Shown here in pieces: positions 46,044 through 58,200 of a stretch of 64,000 nt of DNA. This DNA comes from Pelodera strongyloides. Taxonomy: Eukaryota; Nematoda; Chromadorea; Rhabditida; Rhabditidae. The stretch is from positions 62,001 to 126,000 of the forward strand of contig JAANDG010000125.1 of assembly GCA_036852015.1 (NCBI GenBank), read 5' to 3'. Each line of letters begins with the position of its first letter. Positions within the stretch are counted from its first letter, which is position 1. The notes beneath the pieces were generated by a model. That model was not told the origin of the DNA and did no database searches. It saw nothing but the letters and a program-made list of their open reading frames with translations. The position numbers and the translations under genes are program-made.

Positions 46044-46210
46044 AGCGAAATGCTAGCCCCTTTGGAAAATTTGCATATGATAAGCAAATCCTATGTATCC
46101 TATGCTAATTTTGCGCGATTGCCGTGGACGATCGCGCAAAATTAGCATAGGATACATAGGATTTGCTTATCATATGCAAATTTTCCAAAGGGGCTGGCAT
46201 TTCGCTTTAA
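46040..46210. mobile_element. CTAGCCCC-type TTAA MITE, near-perfect hairpin
   Basis: 171 bp with TTAA at both ends. Arms of about 80 bp (AAGCGAAATGCTAGCCCCTT at the left) pair almost perfectly around a centre near 46125. A second copy is at 57753-57923. Confidence 0.88.
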
Positions 46211-48130
46211 GTAACACTTATACCTATCAACTTTATCAATGATGAAGATGACGTAATGACGTTGCATTCGTTATTGGGTTTTTGTACATAATATCTATAT
46301 TATTATATTTGTTAGACTCTAGACCGAACAGCTGGAACTCTTATGAGAGTGCTGAACCCTTTGTGTATAGATCGTGTGCAGCAAAACTTTTTTTATTTAT
46401 ACAAAACACGGTTTGTGTTCGTCCCTCTCTTCAAAGCGCATACACACAATTGACCCCTTTTTCCTGTATGTATCCGATGTTATTGGTTATTGGTTCTCGA
46501 TTGTAAAATGGGAATGGGCTCATTTCCAATACTTTTTGATTCTCCATGATATTATATGCTTGATAGTGTGTGCGAAACGGATGTTGACTTATTTCGGAAT
46601 CTGCTATTAAGATTTGACGAAGAGATTTTAGCTTGATTCTTGAGTCTATATGATGCTTGCCGAGCCGAGCTTGCCTTTGTGAAGGTTTTCAGTGAGTTTT
46701 TTTTGTTAGTTAGTCACTCAATAATTTGACTGACTAACATTTTTTTGATCTTTATGGTCTCAAATACTACTAAACTACCATCTAATGTGATTTTTTTTAA
46801 ATTTGTTCTAGTGCCCTTCTTTATTTATTAGAAGTTATAAAGTACTGCCAATTGCCAATTACTATTTTTTACGATTTCCTGAAGTATTTTACGGCTATTG
46901 GATATTTTTATTCGGCCCGCTTATGTAATAGAATTGCCGATCGTAAAAGCTCGTATATATGTATAACAGATGTTTATTTCGCCTTTCGCAGGAACATAAC
47001 GCACGCTTTTTGGCCAAATTGCCAGAATTTATGGACCGTTTATAGGTTTCCAATTCAATTCGTTTAATTAATTTTCGATGAATTTGCCTCGAGAAGATGT
47101 GAAAATATATGCATGGAATTGGTGAGTGATGTGCTTTTTTGATGGTGGTAATGTGTGTGGTAAATAGATGTGTATGTGTAGCACGTATAGAACTAACAAC
47201 TAACAGTGACGAACTGGCTCCTGGTCCTGTGGTCCTACACTTTATTGCGTGACGATGTATTCTTGCTTATTATTTCCAGCGTAGTATACAGTAGTCTTAT
47301 TACACATAGCATATGAACTGATAATACTTATGTTTAGTTTTTGCATTGAGCTGTTCAGCCAGCCAGCTTGCTGTCTTATTTTTGGAACGATGTATATGAT
47401 TAATAGTCAGAATTATTTTGCTCATAATATATCCTACCTAGTCAGATTTCAGAACTAACTAGAAGTTGTTGTGGTTTTATCTGAAAGCAATCCTGCTTTC
47501 CCTTCCCTTTAAATTGGCCCTCGCCAGGAATTGGGCCATTTGTTAAGCGCTTTTTGCGTATACTGTGAATGAATGAGCTGTTTGGCGTTTGGCCGAGGTA
47601 TAGATAGATTAATAGTTGTCGGGCTTTTATTGTTGATTAGTTAGTTGCACATTGCATGATGTGAGAAGTTTTTTTTATCGATTTATTGATTGGTTTTGCT
47701 CCTTGTTCCAATATCGATTTCCATATTCTAGTCGAAGTAGTTTGTAGTTTGGATTTCTCTCTGCCTAATTGTAAAATCTGTATTTCATCAGTCCACTGAT
47801 ATTGATGTTTCTTTCATCGCATGTTGCGGTTGCCTAGAATTTCTCATTGTAGGTATTATTCTCGGTATCATTTGTTTTCTCTACTGCTTGCTACGCAAAC
47901 GCTTGTATTTCATTTCATGTGTATTAGTGTATTTCTTTCTTGATTTATGTATTTTATTATTTCTTGATATATGTATTTTATTATATGTGTGTTTATATTA
48001 TATTTTATATGTATGTTTATTTGATTTATATATTTTGTAATGTGTGCTCTTTTGTCGTTTTCCGATCTTCACCCGTCGAGGGTAGTTTTTATCTGATTAA
48101 ATCTCAATTCTCAATCCTTGTGTATTGCAG
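46211..48130. other. AT-rich non-coding stretch upstream of the CELF start exon
   Basis: No supported exon. A hairpin TGTTAGTTAGTCA...TGACTGACTAACA lies at 46703-46740, and 47930-48035 is a T/A-rich low-complexity tract. It ends in the acceptor TGTATTGCAG of the first coding exon. Confidence 0.5.
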
Positions 48131-48138
48131 GTTAAAGG

Positions 48139-49245
48139 ATGAGTGACAGTTCGGATCCCCCGAGTGCTTCAAAAACCGACCAGCCGGATGCGGACACTAT
48201 CAAGATGTTTGTTGGACAGGTTGGAAATTTTGATTTGTGGTGAAGTTTTAGAGTTCTGGAATGTGACCCAGAAGACGGGGGTTCGACTCCTGTCTAGAGA
48301 AATATGGGGAATAAAGGGAAAAGGGATGGGGGCTGTTTTTGGTTTGTATCCCGAGCCTCGAACTGATTTGTGTTTGGATTTCATGATTCTGTGATAGATC
48401 AGATCAGACATGTAACGTATCCTAGTTCTAGTTCTAGTATCTGTGCTTTGTGCCCACTGACCTTTGTGAATTGTTTCTAAAAGTTTGTCACGGCCGGGTG
48501 ACGGGATGTTTTGATGGTGTCTAGCGCCGTGGCCGTGGCTAATCAATCGCTAATTTGATGGTGAGGTTGACATTTCCGTGCAACCTTCTGTAATTTTTTG
48601 CCTGTACTTTGTGGCTGCTAGAAAGAATTGCGGTCGTCGTTACAGCGTTATCTTTCTTCCTTAATTTGTGTTTCCGAGTGCTTAGTTTTAGAACTCCTAC
48701 TAAGCTTAGGGTCCAGGCGTATTTTTTCAGAGCTTCAGTCCAGTCGTACTTGCACGATATATTCTTACAGTAATTCCAGCTCAACTTCTGGTCTTACATC
48801 ATGACATAACGATAACATGGTTATCTTATCTTAGTGCAATGTGTTATTCTCTATTATTCGCTAGTACATGAAGTAAAGCGTTCTCCACATGGTCCACGTC
48901 TGTCCTACCTCATTTTTCTCGAGAACGAGAACGCAGTTCAAAAATAGAAGCTGGTACAGATTTTTGGCGAAACATACTCTCTTTCTCTAGAATGCTGTCT
49001 ATAACTATTTGCTTTAGTTAGCATTAGTATTTGGAGTTGGATTATCCCTAGCCTGTCCTTACCCTTTAAAGGTCGTCTCCCGATCTAGCGCATCTTTTAT
49101 TTTTACTTATGCTCGAGTGCGCGGTGTTCATTGAGTTCATTCAAATTTGGGTTGCGTCTTTGAACTTTGTGACTTTGATGTCTTTCTCCTTCTCTTTCAT
49201 CTCAGGGATACGGACTATCTCTCCGGTTGTACCGTAATCTCTCTC

Positions 49246-49283
<38 letters not shown>

Positions 49284-52200
49284 ATCTCTCGGAGTGAACA
49301 TATATATCTCTCTGTCATCTCTCGGAGAGAACCCTATCTTTCTGGTTGCTACGGTATATCTAGGATTTCCTGTTGCCTAAATTCCTAAGGCACTTACTAT
49401 CAGTACTGTCGTTTATTCGGCGAGGCTCGGGATCAACTGAGTCTGACCGTTTGTTAGTTGTCACGTGCCTTCGGACTTTAGAGGAGAAATAGGATAGCAA
49501 CAGGCAGCCATGTTTGATACGGTAGGTAGGCTTCTTGGTTACTTTGCTTCGTATAAGTTTACGATCATCACCGTTTTTCTTTTCTTTTCGTTTGATTTTT
49601 ATCTTCCTTCTACTTATCGTAGCGGAGTATGGATCCAGTGCCCTGCCCCTACATAAAACGTAACACGTTTTTGTTGAGGTTGGCTCTAAGCTCCAATCTA
49701 CAATTTTATCTGCTGATATTTTATTCTGTCGCAAGTCCGTATCCATTGCATGTTTTGCTGGTGGCCCAGCGAGGCGGATGTAGCCGACTAATTCAATTGA
49801 CTATTGACTCTTTGCCTTCTGCGCTCTTTTGCCATAGAATCATAGAAATAGAATCGGAAAAGCGAATACGAATAGGAAAGGATTGATGGAAGTCGGATGT
49901 AGTTGAGGACCAGTAGTACATTCAATAGAATTAGAATAGAATGATAGAGAGAGTATTCAGGGAAGTATTCGGAATATCGGGAGGGAGCAGGAGGCTCGGC
50001 TCGGGGAAGTATATGTACTAGGGAAGCTAAGGGTTTCTTAGCTGCTGGGGGAGGGTTGTAATTATGTTTGTATTTGTAATAGTTTACAAGCATTTTCTTT
50101 AATTGCTGAAAGTAGTGTTATTGTAATGACCAATTGAACCATTGAACGCCCTAGTCGCATTCCTAATTCCTAATCTTTTTTAGTTTAGTTTATGGCTGTC
50201 GTTAAGTTTGAGAAGGCAGTAGGCTTGCTCATATACAAATTTTCTGTTCTCACGTGGAGAGAGGAGAAATTCCATTTTACAATTGAATTGCTTGTGTTTA
50301 TTGGTTTTATTGGTTGTACATCGACATCGCATATTGTACCCAATATAATATAGGGAGAGGGAGAGAGCCATAAAGAACATGTGCTATCTGTGTGCTATGG
50401 CTGCAGATGTAATAACATTTTATAATAGAACTCGGAGGATATAACGGTTGGGGGGGGGGGGGGGGAGTTCTTTAATATCATTTTCTGTGGCGGGTTTTGT
50501 CTTTGTAATGAAGTTAGGCATGACATGACGTGACCTATTATTGATCTACTTCTATGCTTATGCTATTATGATGATGGCTTCTTATTTATGTGCCTTGAAC
50601 TTGTATAGAATAATTCGAAATGAATGAACGAATGTTTCCTTAATCTTATTATTTATTTATTTATTAAATACGTATTTACTAAATTGTTAGTGGTAGGGGC
50701 ACGATTTACTACCCCGATTTACTCATTCTATGTTTAGATCCCGCGTTCGTGGTCAGAGGCCGAGTGCAAGGAACTATTCGAGAAATACGGGCCAGTTTAT
50801 CAGTTGAACGTTCTTCGGGACAAGAACTCACAGGGAAGCCGAGGTTGGCACTTTATTACCAAATAATCAAACATATAAACAGATAAGAAATTGAGCTTGC
50901 TTGACAGCGTCGGGTTTCAGCAGTTTTATATATTGCCCTGTATTGCAACTAGTCATTTTTCCTGTACCTGTAGTGTTAGTTGGCTAAAAATTGGTTGGGG
51001 TGTTGGCTTGACTAAAAGAAGCCTGGATATTTTAGTGTACTATTGTATTATTGAGTCGCTAGGCGTTATTTTGCTGCAATGTACAATGTTTGTTTTTCTT
51101 TGCCCTTTTGTAGGGCTGCAGGCTCCGTTTTCATTCTAATTTGACTAAAAATTTGGCATGTTCAGTTGTTTTCTTCTCTTCATACACCGTAAACTTATAA
51201 AAGATCAGACCCAGGTCTTCGTGAAGAACATCCTCCCTTTTTCTATGAGGAAACACGTTCTAATAATGGTTTATTGGTCAACAATCAGAATCAGTAAAAA
51301 GATAATGACGACCAAAGCCAACCCTAGTTGTAAGACTGTAAGACGCCGCGCTTCACAACGCGAGAGTACTTATTAAGGACCAAACTTGCTAAGGACCACG
51401 TTTGTATTTCAGGCTGTTGTTTTGTGACGTTCTTCCACAGAAAGGACGCCATTAACGCACAGGCCGCACTTCATGATATAGAAGTGCTGCCGGGAATGCA
51501 CCATCCGATTCAGATGAAACCAGCCGACAGTGAGAATCGAAATGGTACGTGATTTGTTTTCCGTTGGCGATGTTGGGTACTATATCCCGTTTTGGTAGAA
51601 GGCAGCATGCTCAGCTTGGTGGCTGGAACAGTTCATAAGGAGGGGTTTGTTCACTCAAAAATACAGTATGAATGAGAATGGTTGATTGAGACTTGAGATA
51701 GTGGGTGGTGCGTGTGTGGGTTTCAGCTCCATTTTCTGCCTATTCGCCTATTAAATAGGAGGTTCATCCGAACTTCGAACCATACCTGTGGAAATTGAAA
51801 ATGGAAACTGAAAATGTAATTTGTATCATTTCGACTATGTTTAGAGCGCAAACTTTTCGTTGGCATGATATCAAAGCGCCTGACAGAAGATGAAGTAAAA
51901 GAGTTGTTCTCACAATTTGGACACATTGAAGAGTGCACGGTTTTGAGAGATACTGACGGACGTAGCAAGGGTAAGTATATTACTATGGTAGTATTGACAG
52001 CCTGACTAGGGTAGTTTTGAGCGACTACGGTAGTATTTGAGCCGGATTAGTCTATTATTGTGAGCCTTACTATATGGCACTACGGTAGTATTGTGAGGAA
52101 TAACGGAATAATTTGGGTTCTTGAAAATGTTTGCAAAAACAACTGTTACTGATAATATTTTGTTGCCTAGTTACTGTAAGTGTTGTTCAACTTTGTGAAT

Positions 52201-55200
52201 ACTCGTTAAATGTCGCCAACAACCTAGTCCCTTGTATTTTTCTGAAGTTTGTAGCTGCTGAAACTGTGTATGCCAAACTCTTTGTCAACGTCTAATTGTT
52301 ATTCAATTATCTGTCAGTCAGGCAAAGGTATATATATGTGTATGTTTTCTTTGTAGCCAACTTGCTGTTGACGCGAATTTATCGTCTTATGTTGGTCCTA
52401 CTTTTCCGATTCTTCTAATTTTCGCCCTATCTGTCACCGTATAGTAGTCCCGGTTGGTTGCTTGTCGCACGTTGCGCGCCTGTGCGGCGCGCGCGTTGTC
52501 GCATCCGCGTTGTACCATTTTTTTTGTCCGTGTTTCAGGATGTGCGTTTGTCACGTTGTCGTCGCGGATGTGTGCGTTAAACTCAATCAAACATATGCAC
52601 CACTCGACTACCATGGAGGTACAGTACTTTGACTGACACGCGCTGTTTTTCCACATATCGATTATTGCTTTAAAGCGGTATGGCATGTGGTTTGTAGACG
52701 ACTGTGGAACTGTAACACGTGAGATACAGTCTTCGAGGTCGAGCATATTTTTCACAAGCCACGTGTCATACCGCTTTAAATATCGATCGCTGAGAGCGGA
52801 CGCTCTGCGCTTTTTCTTGTTTCTAAATGTATTTTATGTGGATTCCTGTCTCACTGTTTTTGATCGTTATGACCGGAGCACATGTGGCATATTTTCACAA
52901 GCTGTATACTATTTTCTGTACTTTAGGCGCATCGCTTTGTGTTCAGATTTACGCAGATTTTAATGTTTTATGTATCATTCATCGAGTGTGTTTTTACTAC
53001 TTAGTTCCACTGTGTACACGTATGGGTGGGAATCTCTGTTCGCGGGACATTTGAACTCTTTCGTTGTATTTATACGGCGGTTTTTTGGTTTGCATAGTGT
53101 GTGCTATATTGGTAGATGATATGCTCTTCAATTAGCAGCTGTCATTTAATTGAATTAGCGGATCTGTCCAAAATACTTATATTTGTCGCGCGTGTGGTTG
53201 AACCTTTCACTGGCACTCGTACAACTAGTTTATTGCTGGGACACTGGGTCGTCTCGGTCGAGGTCGAGCATATTTTTCACAAGCCACGTGCCATACCGCT
53301 TTAAGACGCTGGGACGCTGAGACACTGGGAAACTAATAGAAGAGGTGAATTTTTAAAACATTTTATGAATTTTACAATTGCAGGGCTGCAATTCACCAAT
53401 GGTCGTCAAATTCGCTGATACTACACGTGATAAGGACATGAAGAAACCTTCGAATGGTTCTGTGTCTCCGGCAGTACAGCCGCAGCAGGCAAATATTCTG
53501 GGACAGGTCAGCTGGGTTTCATTTATCGACTATGGTTTTTTACTATTGATTTTTTTTTTGAAAACACTAGGCTTGATGGGATAACGTTATCTCTTAAAGC
53601 GAAATACTGCCCTGTTTTTGAAACACATCAAGTAGATCTGCCATTTCATGCAGCGTATGCAAATGAATATAAATTAGAATAAAACATCGAGCTAAATTCG
53701 AGCAACTTAGCATAAATACGTAAGAATTGAGTTGTCCACGATACTTTTCAAAAACCGGCTGGTATTTCGCTTTAATTAATTGGAATTTGGAACAATAGGT
53801 TTGAGTTCTGTGTTGCGTGGTACGATAGTGGGGCTTGACCGAGTACTGTGGTTTATTAGGGCAAGGTTTGGTTCATTTCACTCCCATTAGACGTAGTTTA
53901 GAAGATCGCCAGGCCAGCACTGTGCGCACGCACATGCCGCGCGAAACCAAAAATCAAAGAGCTAAATTTAAGAGCAAAGTTGTTTCTCTCACATTTAGGA
54001 CAATGTCATTTTGATGTGTTTTGTATGTAGGTTGCTTTCAAAGGCTATTCTCTTATTATGGTTGACTTTAAAGAAGTTTGCACCCAGTTTGCGAAATGGA
54101 GTTGGACAACTGCATTCCATTGTGTGCAAAGTCTGAACCTGTGAATTGTAACGATTATGCATATAATACATTGAAATGCAGTTGTCCGCTGTCCGTTTCA
54201 CAAACCGCGTACAATACCACTTTAAAGACTTTATTTTCCTTCACTTTTAGCTGGCGAACGCAGGTCAAGCTGCCGGACAGTTGCAGGCACTGCAAGCATT
54301 AGCCGCGTTGCTTCAGCCCGCGCAGCAAGGAATGCAACAACAACCGAATGTGCTAAGTCTCCTTGGCAATGGTGAGTGAAGAATTTTGGATAGTTTTGTG
54401 TAGTTTGGCTAGCCAATCAATTTAATATGTTATCGTATCATATGATTTGGCATATGTATTCTTTCCTACACAAAATTTATGCCATGTACTTTTTTTTTAC
54501 GAGACCCGGTATGAGTTGTTTTGTTCCGTCCGTCTATTGATGGCTATATACTTATTTTCTTCGTGTTATATATTTGATTCTCGATGAATATTCTGTGCCA
54601 TGTTCTTATGTTTTCTTTCCTCATTACGTTGTCGTTTGCTTATTTTTTGCTCAATCTCAAATGTCTGCGTAAAACTTTTGTCGCAGATCTTTGCTTCTTA
54701 ATTCTTAAGTGTAGCGTAGTCTTTGGGTATTCCGTTTTTAGCTTAGCCCCTGTATATAATAGCTCTGATCACTTTCCAGTCCTAACTGGCCTATCTCGCC
54801 TAACGGACCCGGCGGTCGCTTCGTCGACCGGCGTATGCACGGCGACTAGCACGCCGCAGTCAACCGGAGCGCAGTCCATCAAAGTGGAGCAAGGTGGGGA
54901 GAGCGTCATGTGTGCGGCACGGTTGCTGCGTTGGGGTTTCGTGGGGCATGCGGTACTTATGTTGAGTAGGCTTGCAGGCTGGAGGTTGTGACGTTTTAAA
55001 GACGTATGATGCGTGGTTTTGAATCGTATTCTCTGAATTCTCACGAACAAATTTCTGCGCTCCTCTGTAGAAAGGGCACTTAATGGTATGTTTCAAAACC
55101 ACGTGTCATGCCGCTTTAATATGCCAAACAACCACAATTTCTGCGTTACTTCGCACTATTGTTCTCCTTGGTTGAACGTGTCACTCTGTTTTTCGTGATT

Positions 55201-58200
55201 TCGTTAAGTTTCGAACCTTTTAAGTTTTTCACTACCAACGAGATTCGATAGTGCTTTTATGGTGTTTATTTCCGAAGTCGGCCGTTGTTTTGCTTGCTGC
55301 TTAGTGAAGCTAACTTGTTCTATTTTGGGACTTTTGGTTTTGATTTGCGGGTTTTATATGGCTGTTGTTGGTGATGGGCACATTTCTTTTGCTTCAACTG
55401 TCTGCGTACGCATGGACCAGAAATATGATGCTGGAATAGGCGATAATGCTGCGGAAGATTCGCTGATGTGCTGTTGCTGTTTGACGCTGTGCTTGATGCT
55501 TTCAGCAATTTGTGGTTGCTCTACGTAAGTAACGTTGATGGCGACAGCGGAAGCGGATAGTGTGTATCGTCATTTTTCCGGGGAATCAATCTGTCAAGTA
55601 TTGAACACCAGAGGCAATATTCACCAGTCCGAATTCCTCGGGGAGACGGGAAATATTTCCTAGGGACAGAAAATTGCATTCCAAAGTGAGACACGCAGAG
55701 AAAAAGGCGGGGAATTGAGTAGTGAATATGGCCTCAGGAAACTTCAAATTTCCACCGATTTTGTGAGCCGTGCGCGTGTGCCGCTCTTCATTCACTATGC
55801 TATGTGTACTGTACATATATCGTTTCTTTATTTTCATCTGCCAAGCATGTGTTTCTTGTTAGATTCCGCATTTTCGGCAATTTCCCTTTATTTCTTTAAT
55901 ATGTAGTCGTTTGTGTAGTACTAGTAAGCATGTATGCCCTTGTCATAGACATGTCTTTTCTTCATTTTTCTTTATTTATTTTCCCTTTGGATTTTGTTTC
56001 GATTGTTTGCTTTCACACTTGGAGTATGGCTTTGTGTTTTTTTTTTTCATTTCTGTATTTTGTTGGCTAGTCGTTTGGCTTTGGTTTTTTGGTGGAAAGA
56101 GGTGTGCGAAGTATGCGAACACTGATGAAGCTCTGGTGGTGTGCGGCGAAGACGTGGCGCGAAATTTCGGACGAAAATCGATGCAGAACGAGATAAGAGA
56201 TTGCGCAGTGCGCGGCGGCCAGGTTTTCGCGAAAGGGTACGCAATACTCATTGCAGTCGCGAGAGTCTGGCGAAGAATGGGCGAGGAGCGCGACAAGATG
56301 CAGACTCGCATTATTTTTCACCGCGCACCATCAAAGTTTCGCTTTGACTTTGGAGGGAGTTTCTTGGTTGAGGAATTGTTATTGATTAATTTTTGTTTCA
56401 ACTAAATATTTTTCAGCGGCGTTGTTTGCTGCCCAATCTGCGCCTCAGCAGATGCCAGCGGTCTCTTTGGCGAGTCTGCAGCAAAATGCGGGTGTTTCTG
56501 CTGCGCCACAACTTGCACTACTTCAACAACAACAACAGCAACAGGTGCTTAATGTGATCGTTTTGAATAGTTTATGAAGAGCTTGTTTTTTTTTGAATCC
56601 AGTCTGTTTTTATATCGTAACTTACATCATACAAACATATAAACAAACAAAACTATTTGCTAAGGTATATAAACAAAGAAAGCTATTTTCTAAGGTATAT
56701 AAACAAACAAAACTATTTATTAAGGTACTGTTTTGCGAATGAAATACTAACACTGTATACGCTGAGATGAGTTGGTTAAAAACATCTTATTCCACAAATC
56801 TAAATGTACGCGTAAAGGCTTAAATCACCTAATTATATGCTTAACCTATATAGATTCTCCAGATGCAACAACCGAGTCTAGCTGTCGACCAGAAGAGTAT
56901 GTATGGATACGCTGCATTTGCAGGAGCCCCAGCACAACAGTCGGTTTCAGGTTAGTATTTTGCTAGTTGTTATTTTTTAAAGGATCGCAGTCACTACAAA
57001 TTCGTATTTTTTATTCGCTGTTCATTAAATATTCAAATATGTGAAGAAAACTACGATTCCACCACCAAAGTACGGCAAAACGAACTCAGGGAGAGAAATC
57101 CCTGTGTATGAGTTTTACTAGTATACCGTAGTTTATAAATTGCCCGTATAGAGTTTCATAATAAATACCCTGCAGTGATAAACCACGCGCCAGATGTAAC
57201 ACTGTAGGCTGTTCACTCTCCAAGTACCCCTGGCAATTGCATATATGCGCCGGCGACGGTCATTTACCAAAACCCATTTTCATTGATTTCTCTCCCTGAG
57301 TTCCCTTTTATGTGGCTTTTTACTGGCTGCATATTGTTTTATAAATATTCTTGCATCTAATAAAAATCGAACAAAAAAGTTGAATTTGAACTGACTGCCT
57401 TCCTTTAAAGCGAAGGCGCACATGGCTTTGAAATAGACTGAACTGCAGTGTGAGTTTATTATTATTTCATGAAACGAAAATGCAGATAAGTATGTAGAAA
57501 CAAAAAGAGAGAAACACTGTGCATTGACAGGTTATTTTAAGCTGAGGTTAAAAGCCTGAAATTAATCTTTAAATATTTAGCTATGCCGCCCAAGGACACA
57601 AGCCCTGTATCTTCTGCGCTCGCCTCTATGCAACAACCCATCTACCAGCAGTTTGCGGGACTTCAGGGATTGCAGTCCCTGCAACAGGATGCGTACTTGC
57701 AGGCCTTGACGGGACAGCAGGCTGCATGTGAGTGAACCTCTAAACTATATATTTAAAGCGAAATGCTAGCCCCTTTGGAAAATTTGCATATGTTAAGCAA
57801 ATCCTATGTATCCTATGCTAATTTTGTACGATCGTCCACGGCAATCATACAAAATAAGCATAGGATACATAGGATTTGCTTATCATATGCAAATCTTTCA
57901 AAGAGGCTAGCATTTCGCTTTAAAACGTCTTGATTGTAACCACAAATTCTGGAAACTTCCGTATAGTTTCCGCGGATTCACAATCAGTTGATATAACGGT
58001 GTTCAGTTTACCAGTTTACGTTCCTTTCTCCAACTAAATTTTAACGTTTAGGGGTTTAGGCTTAGAATTTAGCGGACTACGTAAGTCAACGTTTTTGGAG
58101 GTTGGAGGGCTGCTATTTTTCCTTGGGTCCATTGTAAGTTAAAGAGCTACTTTATTTATATCTTCAATTTTTAGTGAATTCTCTGACCTCGGCAGCCGCA

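Noticed and set aside
48225..48300. tRNA gene
   Set aside because: Only a B-box-like GGTTCGACTCC is convincing; stems and anticodon arm do not fold as a tRNA.
49147..49380. Ser/Leu-rich 77-codon frame
   Set aside because: It is the translation of a CT microsatellite in CELF intron 1.
52387..52755. 122-codon minus-strand frame
   Set aside because: It overlaps CELF exon 5 and an adjacent MITE in antisense.
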